Assembly (NCBI GenBank): GCA_039934635.1 | Contig: JBDTLT010000019.1 | Coordinates: forward strand, 1 to 44,816 | Length of the DNA stretch: 44,816 bases | From: DATLFA01 sp039934635 | GTDB lineage: Bacteria; Actinomycetota; Acidimicrobiia; Acidimicrobiales; WLNW01 | Direction: 5' to 3' | Shown here: in pieces, positions 15,961 through 22,556 of the stretch | Numbering within the stretch: position 1 is the stretch's first letter | Layout: every line of letters starts with the position of its first letter | Translations under genes and position numbers: made by a program | Notes under the pieces: model-generated | Databases searched by the model: none | What the model saw: the letters and a program-made list of their open reading frames with translations, nothing else | What the model was told of the DNA's origin: nothing

Positions 15961-16914
15961 TCATTGCTTGCCTCGTGTTTCGGCATCGACGCGTCCGGCT
16001 TGCACAACCGCGTCATTCCGATGGCCGACGATCCGACGCTTGATCGCAAAGACCGGGATCACGACGAACGGCAGTCCGAGAGCGATCAGCAAGATCGGCA
16101 GACCCAATGACCGGCTGTACGCCGTGTCGCCGCGAACCGTCGCATCGACTTGCTTGCCGACATCGGACGCGCCGTTGCCGCCGTCGAAGGCACCAACGAT
16201 CACGCGACCGTCGATTGTCCACTGCGCGACACAGTCGGTGCGAAATGTGGTGCCGTAGCGACGGAAGTTTCCGGATGAATCGCACGTGAGCACCGTGGCC
16301 TTGACGCGGGTGCCGACGGCGCGTTGATACAGCAACCAGCTCCCGCCTCCGATCAAGGCGATCGGGATGGCCAACACGACCGCCCAAACGGCCACGCTGG
16401 TCGCGACGGATCGGACAGACCGCGGCGGGGCCGGCGGCGGATCGGTCGCGCCCGTTGGGGCAACGCGCCGGCTCACTGCTCGATCGACGAGGAGCGGAAT
16501 CCCCTTCGTGCGCCACCACTCGACGTTGACAACGCCCCCCGACATGCCACCGTGGTCGAGATGCTTGCGGTACGCGGGTTGGCCGTCGATCTGGTCGATA
16601 TCGACGTGGGCCACCTGCCGTAGCCCATCGACGAATCGCGCTCTCACCGCGTCGCGGTCCGGCGGGGTAGGGGTCGCGGCAAGGAGGTCGCGCATCGCTT
16701 GCCAGGCGTGCGGATCGCCACGGAGCCCCCACTGGCGGTGCACGATGTCGAACGCATCCCCAAGTACTCCTTCGCCGGGCTCGTCGGTACGGTGGCCGCA
16801 GACGGGACAGCGCAGCACGTCGTTCGGGCCGGCGATCGCCTCGAGCGCGTGCCCGTCCGCCGCGCAGCTGTAGCCAGGAAATCCGTACTGGTCGGGCTCC
16901 GACAGTCCACCCAT
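15961..16914 (-). CDS. two-helix membrane protein with zinc-ribbon-like start, DUF3592-like
   Basis: A 317-residue protein of unknown function. Residues about 15-45 have C-x(n)-CPVCGH, which resembles half of a zinc ribbon. The middle is soluble and begins FDIVHRQWGLRGDPHAWQAMRDLL. Two hydrophobic segments (SVAVWAVVLAIPIALIGGGSWLLY and LGLPILLIALGLPFVVIPVF) flank an external loop with two Cys and the pattern VKATVLTCDSS..AQWTIDGRVIVG, which resembles DUF3592 domains. ATG 16914 appears leaderless, with TAGGTT 6 nt upstream. The gene stands alone, tail-on to the LuxR remnant. Confidence 0.65.
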   Translation of the reverse strand: MGGLSEPDQYGFPGYSCAADGHALEAIAGPNDVLRCPVCGHRTDEPGEGVLGDAFDIVHRQWGLRGDPHAWQAMRDLLAATPTPPDRDAVRARFVDGLRQVAHVDIDQIDGQPAYRKHLDHGGMSGGVVNVEWWRTKGIPLLVDRAVSRRVAPTGATDPPPAPPRSVRSVATSVAVWAVVLAIPIALIGGGSWLLYQRAVGTRVKATVLTCDSSGNFRRYGTTFRTDCVAQWTIDGRVIVGAFDGGNGASDVGKQVDATVRGDTAYSRSLGLPILLIALGLPFVVIPVFAIKRRIVGHRNDAVVQAGRVDAETRGKQ

Positions 16915-16920
16915 ATCGAC

Positions 16921-16926
16921 AACCTA
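16921..16926 (-). promoter_or_regulatory. -10 box of leaderless membrane protein gene
   Basis: TAGGTT on the minus strand lies 6 nt before the ATG at 16914. Confidence 0.45.
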
Positions 16927-17085
16927 CATGTGGCCCGATTCGACGATCGAAATGCCCGAGGCGTCGACATGACGACGTGGTGATCCGTGATGCTGCGCGT
17001 GTCGCTGTAACGCTCGGCAGGGGTCGTTCGATAGTGCCGTTGACCTAGAGCCCAAATCCAAGCATGGATGCCGACGAGGTGAGCG

Positions 17086-17385
17086 ATGACGAAGCGTGAC
17101 GACGGACAGGAACTCCTGCGGTGGCACCTCGGCCAGGACTGGGAGTTGCGGCTGAGGGCTGCCAACGCCACCGCCGGCCCAGGATTTACGCAGGCGGAAG
17201 TACATGCCGCGCAGCAACGAGCAATCGCTCTCGCGCGCGCAAGCAATCCCCGTTGGGCCGACCACATGAGCGAACTCGTCGCTGAGGCCTGGCTCGACAG
17301 TCAGCCAGTGAGCGCTCAGGTTGCCCGCGGACTGCGCCGTCTCGGCCGTCGCCGCGCTCGGCGCGTCGCCCTTTGGTCGGCGTGA
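17086..17385 (+). CDS. small hypothetical protein
   Basis: A 99-residue soluble protein that I do not recognise. It is mostly helical by composition, with WHLGQDWELRLRAANAT, an Ala/Gln/Arg helix (AEVHAAQQRAIALARAS) and a very basic tail (RRLGRRRARR) that could touch nucleic acid. GAGGTGAG shortly before ATG 17086 is a good ribosome site. The opposite-strand frame here has no coherent composition. A strong hairpin follows at 17432-17464. Confidence 0.5.
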   Translation: MTKRDDGQELLRWHLGQDWELRLRAANATAGPGFTQAEVHAAQQRAIALARASNPRWADHMSELVAEAWLDSQPVSAQVARGLRRLGRRRARRVALWSA

Positions 17386-17431
17386 AGTCCGGAGGGGCAG
17401 CGGCACGCATCAAATGGGGGTGGACAGAGGC

Positions 17432-17464
17432 CCGGCGCAGGAACGTTCGAGGAGCCTGCGCCGG
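17432..17464. terminator. bidirectional hairpin terminator
   Basis: Perfect 10-bp arms CCGGCGCAGG (17432-17441) and CCTGCGCCGG (17455-17464) with a 13-nt loop. It lies between the stop of the small gene at 17385 and the convergent stop of the REC-GGDEF gene at 17532. Confidence 0.7.
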
Positions 17465-17531
17465 ACCCGTTTGACTCCGCAGCTCAGACATCGCTGCGTG
17501 ACCCCAACGCGTTACACGACATCGCATCCGG

Positions 17532-18455
17532 TCAGATCGGATGGCCCGGTAGCTCGATCCTCGAAACCGACATGGGCTGGCCAATCGACGCGACCACGAT
17601 TCGATTGCGGCCCCGGCGCTTGGCGTCATGGAGGGCCCCATTCGCAGCTTCGAGAATGCTCGCGTATGCGCCAAAGGCACCGGATGCGCATCCCGTACTG
17701 ATGGTCACCGGCAGCGTCTGATCTGCTTTCACGGCAAAGGGAGTGGCCGAGATCGCCTGGCGCGCTTGTTCGGCCAAGGCGTACGCATCGGTCGCGTCGA
17801 GGCCGACACCAGCAGCCAAGAATTGTTGGTCGGCCCAGCGGCAAACGAGAACGCGCTCGTCGACGACCGCGCCGCGCAACCGCCCGGCGGCGATGCGCAA
17901 GACAATGTCACCGACAGCATCACCGAACGAGTCTTTGATTGCGCCGAAGTCGTCTATGTCGACTATCACCACGGTCGCGATCGCGTTGGGACCGTGAGTC
18001 GCCGCCAACTCGAGGATCCTGGTCTCCATCCGCCGGCGGTTTCCGATTCCGGTGAGAATGTCGATGGAGGGGACCTCGTTCGTTTCACGGACCAGGCCGC
18101 CAAAGGCGTCCTCAGTGGCCTTGGCCCGCAGAATCGTGTCGACTCGCGCGATCAGTTCGCCGTCGGCAATGGCGTGTAGGAACAACACGGGCACCGAACA
18201 GAGGTCGGTGTCGGCACGAATCTCGCGGAGCGTGGCGTTGCCGTCCAAGACCGGCAGATCGACCTCGAGTAGCACCAGATCGGGTCGGTCGGTCCGGCAC
18301 ACTTCCAGTGCAGCGTGACCGTCGGCGGCCTCGATGACGCGATAGCCCGCCGAGGCCAACGCCCGGCCGATCACGCGCCGGGCGGCAGCCGAGTCATCCA
18401 CCACGAGGATCGTCGGGATGACCGGTCGGTTTCGCCCACGCTTCTCAATCGTCAT
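17532..18455 (-). CDS. degenerate REC-GGDEF protein
   Basis: A 307-residue protein with a receiver domain (about 13-125) and a GGDEF domain (about 130-292). The receiver keeps the acidic pair D20-D21, but the phospho-acceptor position is E64 (VLLEVDLP instead of LLDVxxP), and the usual Thr/Ser is His 94. The GGDEF domain keeps DILTGIGNRRR at its start and DAKRRGRNRIV at its end. However, the active-site loop is A-D-Q-Q-F (208-212), the guanine-binding Asn of DxDxFKxxND is Lys 174, and the conserved Lys is Gly 171. It should not make cyclic-di-GMP by the standard mechanism. ATG 18455 begins the conserved region; the frame to 18833 is unsupported. Confidence 0.85.
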   Translation of the reverse strand: MTIEKRGRNRPVIPTILVVDDSAAARRVIGRALASAGYRVIEAADGHAALEVCRTDRPDLVLLEVDLPVLDGNATLREIRADTDLCSVPVLFLHAIADGELIARVDTILRAKATEDAFGGLVRETNEVPSIDILTGIGNRRRMETRILELAATHGPNAIATVVIVDIDDFGAIKDSFGDAVGDIVLRIAAGRLRGAVVDERVLVCRWADQQFLAAGVGLDATDAYALAEQARQAISATPFAVKADQTLPVTISTGCASGAFGAYASILEAANGALHDAKRRGRNRIVVASIGQPMSVSRIELPGHPI

Positions 18456-18686
18456 CCGACGACTACCCGAGCTCGACGCGCAGATGCGGCACCCAACCTC
18501 GCCATGATCTTGTCGTCGGCCGCAACGGTCTCGTCTGAAGGCGAACGAACCATATCGTCGGCTCGCTCTACGTACTGCTCTTTCGATGGTCGGCGATGCG
18601 TGCGGCGTGTGGGCTCGTTTTGTCCCCGCGACCCTCGATTTGAGGAACGGGCGCCGCACATTGGGCATGGCGCCGCGTGCGCGCCC

Positions 18687-18692
18687 TAGGGT
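18687..18692 (+). promoter_or_regulatory. -10 box of leaderless LLM gene
   Basis: TAGGGT lies 7 nt before ATG 18700, the spacing expected for leaderless transcription. The 244-bp gap between the divergent GGDEF and LLM genes shows no other gene. Confidence 0.5.
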
Positions 18693-18699
18693 CGCGGCC

Positions 18700-19587
18700 A
18701 TGAAGGTGCGTTTCGCCGTCGCTCCGGGTGGTTTCACCTTCGACGCAGCACGCTTCGTCGACCTGGTCGAGCAACTCGAGGCGCTCGGCTTCGACACCTT
18801 GTGGCTCTCGGACATTCCGATGGGGCCGAGCATCGACCCGATTGTCGGGCTCGGCTACGCCGCCGCCGCTTCGACGCGACTGAAGCTGGGCGCCAACCTC
18901 GTGCCGTTCGGTCGCAACCCCATGATTCTCGCCAAGACGCTCGCGCAACTCGATCAACTCTCCGGCGGACGGATACTGCTCAGCCTCGTACCCGGCATCG
19001 ACCAGCCGAACGAACGACTCGCGCTCGGTATCGGGCCACGTAACCGGTGGAAGTTGATCGAGGAGATCATCCCGCTGTTGCGCGCGTGGTGGTCGGGAGA
19101 GCCGGTGTCGCATCAACTCGAAGGATTCGTGTTCGACAACGTGCGCGTTGATCCGCAACCGGCACAGCAACCGCTCGAAATCTGGCTGGGCGGCAACGGA
19201 CCGCAGGCGCTCGACCGCATCGGCCGACTGGCCGACGGCTGGCTGGGTGCTGCGGTCACGCCGACCGAAGCCGGCGAAGCCTGCCGCACCATTCAACGAG
19301 TCGCTGACGCGGCGGGCCGGACGGTCCCCTCAGATCACTTCGGCATGAGCCTCGGTTACGGACACACCGAACCCGATGCCCAGATGTACGCCTCGTTGCG
19401 CAAGCGCCGCCCCGACGTCGATCCGCGAGAGCTCATGCCCGTCGGCGCGACCGAGTTGCGCGATCTCGTGCGACGCTACGTCGACAACGGCGTGACGAAG
19501 TTCGTGGTGCGACCCAACGTCGCGCCCGACTCATGGGACGGCGCGCTGCACTACCTCGCCGACACACTCTTCGATCTGCAGACCTGA
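18700..19587 (+). CDS. LLM-class F420-dependent oxidoreductase
   Basis: A 295-residue luciferase-like protein, the third stand-alone copy. Features are LVEQLEALGFDTLWLSD near the start, STRLKLGANLVPFGRNPMILAK, GGRILLSLVPGIDQPNERLALG, LEIWLGGNGPQALDRIGRLADGWLG and the late LRDLVRRYVDNGVTKFVVRP. The substrate is unknown. It is 14 nt upstream of a hairpin and convergent with a DUF1801 gene. The ATG lacks a ribosome site but has a -10 box at leaderless distance. Confidence 0.87.
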   Translation: MKVRFAVAPGGFTFDAARFVDLVEQLEALGFDTLWLSDIPMGPSIDPIVGLGYAAAASTRLKLGANLVPFGRNPMILAKTLAQLDQLSGGRILLSLVPGIDQPNERLALGIGPRNRWKLIEEIIPLLRAWWSGEPVSHQLEGFVFDNVRVDPQPAQQPLEIWLGGNGPQALDRIGRLADGWLGAAVTPTEAGEACRTIQRVADAAGRTVPSDHFGMSLGYGHTEPDAQMYASLRKRRPDVDPRELMPVGATELRDLVRRYVDNGVTKFVVRPNVAPDSWDGALHYLADTLFDLQT

Positions 19588-19601
19588 CGTCGGCGTCGGG
19601 T

Positions 19602-19621
19602 GCCGGCGCTACTTCGCCGGC
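19602..19621. terminator. bidirectional hairpin terminator
   Basis: GCCGGCG (19602-19608), a 6-nt loop and CGCCGGC (19615-19621) form a 7-bp stem. It lies 14 nt after the LLM stop and overlaps the last codons of the convergent DUF1801 gene. Confidence 0.6.
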
Positions 19622-20040
19622 TTGCGCGTTGCCTTTGCGCCCGATGAGTTGATGGCAACCGCGGCACGGATGAGCGCCTTGAACGCGGCCGCGTCGATTT
19701 TCTCGCCCTCATGAATGTCGATCGCGCGACGCGTGGTTGCCTCGAGGCTCGAGTTGAAGAGCTTGGCCGGGTCCTTCAACGACGCGCCCTTTGCGAACGT
19801 GAGCTTGACGACGGACTTGTACGGCTCACCAGTGCAGATGATTCCGTCGTGCGACCAGGTGGGGGTGCCCGGGCTGGTCGCCTTGACCCACTTCACGTCC
19901 TCGACCACTTTCGGATCTGCCTGCTTGACGAGCTTGCGCATCCTCCCCAAGGTGTCCGCGCGCCAGTCGCCCAGGTCGGCGATCAATTTGTCGATTCGCT
20001 CCGAGGCCGTCGTGTTTTCGTTGGAATCCGAATTGCTCAT
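19609..20040 (-). CDS. DUF1801 family protein
   Basis: A 143-residue soluble protein of the DUF1801 (YdhG-like) group. Features are IDKLIADLGDWRADTLGRMRKLVKQADP at the start, VKWVKATSPGTPTWSHDGIICTGEPYKSVVKLTFAKGASLKDPAKLFN in the middle and an Ala/Lys-rich tail (SSGAKATRKPAK). These small proteins have a frataxin-like fold; some may bind iron, but most have no known role. GGAGGT 5 nt before ATG 20040 fixes the start; the frame to 20535 is antisense to the next hydrolase. Confidence 0.8.
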   Translation of the reverse strand: MSNSDSNENTTASERIDKLIADLGDWRADTLGRMRKLVKQADPKVVEDVKWVKATSPGTPTWSHDGIICTGEPYKSVVKLTFAKGASLKDPAKLFNSSLEATTRRAIDIHEGEKIDAAAFKALIRAAVAINSSGAKATRKPAK

Positions 20041-20189
20041 GTTGACCTCCAAAGTTCCGAACGAATGTACCGAACGGCGTCGTCGATGCTGGGGTCGTCG
20101 ACGCGATGCGTGCTGGTCTCGCGACTGCCGAGATCTTCGGCGCCCGACGGGTGAAGCTCTTCGATCGGTAGCTTGAAGTGAACTGATCG

Positions 20190-20882
20190 ATGGCGACATT
20201 CGTTCTCCTCCCGGGCGCGGGTTCTGACTCGTGGTATTGGCACCTCGTCGCGCCCATTTTGCAAGCCGCGGGCCACGCCGTCGTCGCGGTCGACCTGCCC
20301 GTTGACGATCCTGAGAGCGGGCTCGACGACTACGCGCAGGCGGCGATCGAAGCGATCGGCGATGCGACCGGGCTCGTCGTCGTCGCGCAATCGATGGGCG
20401 CGTACACCGCAGGCCTTGTGGCGCACCGTCGACCGGTCGACTTGGTGGTGCTCGTCGCGGCAATGACCCCGGCCCCCCGGGAGTCGCCGGGAGACTGGTG
20501 GGAGAACACCGGTCAGCCCGAGGCCGCGAGGGCACAAGCCATGCGCGAAGGTCGCGATCCCGACGCTGAGTTCGATCCGTTCGAGGTGTTCCTCCACGAC
20601 GTAGCTCCCGACATCGCGGCAGCGTCGGCCGACCATGTCCGTGTTCAGTCGGAGACGCCGTTCGCGCAACCGTGGCCGATGGACAGATGGCCCGCCGTCT
20701 CGACGCGCTTCCTTTTGGGCCGGCACGACCGTTTGTTGCCTGCGGACTTCCAGCGTCGTGTGGTGCTCGAGCGTCTCGGCATCGTTCCCGACGAGATCGA
20801 CACGGGCCACCTTCCCGCGCTCAGCCGGCCGGCGGAGCTGGCGGCACGCCTTCTCGCGTACGCGGCGGAAGTCGGCCTATGA
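20190..20882 (+). CDS. alpha/beta hydrolase
   Basis: A 230-residue hydrolase of the same general class as the gene at 9203. FVLLPGAGSDSWYW forms the oxyanion strand, the elbow is A-Q-S68-M-G (Ala in place of the first Gly of GxSxG), and the acid lies in LLGRHDRLLP and the His in DTGHLPALSRP. The Ser, Asp and His are all present, so it is probably active. The last 6 nt overlap the convergent dinB gene. The 149 bp before it (20041-20189) contain a GCCGA-GATCT-TCGGC inverted repeat but no clear promoter. Confidence 0.85.
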   Translation: MATFVLLPGAGSDSWYWHLVAPILQAAGHAVVAVDLPVDDPESGLDDYAQAAIEAIGDATGLVVVAQSMGAYTAGLVAHRRPVDLVVLVAAMTPAPRESPGDWWENTGQPEAARAQAMREGRDPDAEFDPFEVFLHDVAPDIAAASADHVRVQSETPFAQPWPMDRWPAVSTRFLLGRHDRLLPADFQRRVVLERLGIVPDEIDTGHLPALSRPAELAARLLAYAAEVGL

Positions 20883-21902
20883 CTCGAGCACGACGCGCAC
20901 ACCGAGCAACCGGATCGGACGATGCAGCTCGAAGAGGTCGAGCATGCCGAGCGCCGTCGTCGATACGACTTCGGGATCAATCGTCGGTTCGCGCAGCTTG
21001 CGGATCCTCGAGCGGGTGAAGAACGTCGCCGTGCGTACCTTCACGGCGACATGAGTGACGCGGCGCCCTTCAGCCACAATCGATTGCGTGACCTCAGTGG
21101 CCAGCGCGACGATTTGCGCCTCGATCTCTGATCGATCAGTGAGATCTCGCTCGTAGGTCGTCTCGCGACTCCGCGAACGCGGCACGTGCGGCTCCCCCTC
21201 GATCGGCGCCCCGTGTCCGCCGATCGCGAGGAGTCGCAGATTGGGGCCGATAGTCGGACCGAAGCGCGCGGCAAGGTCGTTGTGATCGGTGTGCGCCAGC
21301 TCGGCAACCGTACCGATGCCCGCCTCCGCGAGCCGCGCCGCAATACGTTCGCCGATCCCCCACAACGCCGTGACCGGCTTGTCGCCCATCGTCGCGAGCC
21401 AAGTAGCGCGAGTAATTCGAGCGATACCGCCCGGCTTGGCGAAGCCGGTTGCCGTTTTTGCTTGCAGGCGCGTCTCGCCGATACCCACCGCGCACGACAG
21501 TCCGGTTGCGGCGCGCACTCGCTCCTGAATCTCGCGCGCGAGTGCTTCGGGGTCATCGGTGTTCGCGCCGACGACCGCTTCGTCCCAGCCCCACTCTTCG
21601 ACCACTACCGGCAGCGAGCGCAACGTGCTCATCACGCGGGCCGACGCCGCTTCGTAGGCCGGCTTGTCCGAAGGCAGGAATACCGCGTCGGGGCACTTGC
21701 GCGCGGCGGCGAGAAGGGGCATGCCCGATCGCACACCGAACGCGCGCGCCTCATACGACGCGGTCGCGACAACCTGCCGCGGGCGGTTCGGATTGCCGTC
21801 GCCGCCAACCACGACGGGGCGCCCGGCGAGCTCGGGTCGACGCAGGATCTCGACGGCGGCGAGGAACTGGTCGATGTCGACGTGTAGCACCCACTCGCTC
21901 AT
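20877..21902 (-). CDS. dinB: Y-family DNA polymerase IV, DinB2-like
   Basis: A 341-residue translesion polymerase. The palm motif is D9-I-D11-Q-F-L14-A-A-V-E, the second metal motif D107-E108 lies in EEWGWDEA, and the DNA-binding turns are FAKPGGIARI and LWGIGERIAARLAEAGIGTV. The little-finger domain begins at SRSRETTYERD. L14 sits at the steric-gate position, normally Phe or Tyr. Mycobacterial DinB2 also has Leu there and readily uses ribonucleotides. The protein ends LLGVRVVLES with no QxxLF-type clamp motif, also as in DinB2. It is 15 nt downstream of the mycothiol-type gene and probably co-transcribed with it. Confidence 0.92.
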   Translation of the reverse strand: MSEWVLHVDIDQFLAAVEILRRPELAGRPVVVGGDGNPNRPRQVVATASYEARAFGVRSGMPLLAAARKCPDAVFLPSDKPAYEAASARVMSTLRSLPVVVEEWGWDEAVVGANTDDPEALAREIQERVRAATGLSCAVGIGETRLQAKTATGFAKPGGIARITRATWLATMGDKPVTALWGIGERIAARLAEAGIGTVAELAHTDHNDLAARFGPTIGPNLRLLAIGGHGAPIEGEPHVPRSRSRETTYERDLTDRSEIEAQIVALATEVTQSIVAEGRRVTHVAVKVRTATFFTRSRIRKLREPTIDPEVVSTTALGMLDLFELHRPIRLLGVRVVLES

Positions 21903-21917
21903 GAACGAGCCGGCGAA

Positions 21918-22508
21918 CTAGCGGCGGATGGTTCGTCCTGCGGCAGCCATCAAGCGTTCGGTTTCGCTCGCGTCGGTCGGGGTCTCGGTCGGCGCTTTGA
22001 TCAACCCGTGCTCTCGCGCGCCGTCGGTACACGTCGCCGCGACGACGGCAGTGATCGACGGGATCGTCGAGGGCTCGAACTCGATTGCGCGCCCTACGCT
22101 CGCGGAGAGGTCCCAGGCATGAGCCGCCGCGTCGATAGTGGCGAAATTGATGACAACCGAACCAGGCACCTCGCCGAGTGGCGTTGCGTGAATCGCATCG
22201 AGCACGCCTTCGGTGCTCCACATCGCCAGCGCACGTGCGACGACATCGTCGGCGACAGGTGCGAGCGCGCCCTCGATGGGCACCGCGCTCATGGAGTCTT
22301 CGAAGGCCACAAGCTGTTGGCCGGTGACGAGGCCCGCCCAGAACAGTTGATTGTTGAGCGCGTGGCTGGCCAACTGACGCACCGTCCAGGGCTCGCAGTT
22401 GGAGGATGCAGTCATCTGCGAGTCGTCGAGCGTCGCGACAACCCGTCGGAGTTCCTGCAACGAGTACTCGAGCGTCTTCAAACTATCCACTGTGGCCTCC
22501 GCGGTCAT
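21918..22508 (-). CDS. maleylpyruvate isomerase-type (mycothiol/DinB-fold) protein
   Basis: A 196-residue four-helix protein of the MDMPI/TIGR03086 type. SNCEPWTVRQLASHALNN carries the first metal His, and FATIDAAAHAWDLSASVGR another. Members of this family use mycothiol, the actinobacterial thiol, or bind zinc; substrates are mostly unknown. It is upstream of dinB on the same strand and divergent from the large cyclase/LuxR regulator. ATG 22508 has a possible -10 (TAGCGT) 10 nt upstream and no ribosome site. Confidence 0.78.
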   Translation of the reverse strand: MTAEATVDSLKTLEYSLQELRRVVATLDDSQMTASSNCEPWTVRQLASHALNNQLFWAGLVTGQQLVAFEDSMSAVPIEGALAPVADDVVARALAMWSTEGVLDAIHATPLGEVPGSVVINFATIDAAAHAWDLSASVGRAIEFEPSTIPSITAVVAATCTDGAREHGLIKAPTETPTDASETERLMAAAGRTIRR

Positions 22509-22518
22509 TGGACGGCAC

Positions 22519-22549
22519 ACGCTACGTGGTCCGCATGCCCCTGTATCGT
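22519..22549. promoter_or_regulatory. divergent promoter region with two -10 boxes
   Basis: TAGCGT on the minus strand (22524 to 22519) precedes the gene at 22508 by 10 nt. TATCGT on the plus strand (22544-22549) precedes GTG 22557 by 7 nt, the distance for leaderless transcription. The whole divergent gap is 48 bp. Confidence 0.45.
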
Positions 22550-22556
22550 TGCCCTC

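Noticed and set aside
20037..20189. Short minus-strand frame ending in an ATGA overlap with the DUF1801 start
   Set aside because: It has no start codon within the intergenic stretch and extends only by running antisense through the hydrolase gene; the DUF1801 gene has its own strong ribosome site.
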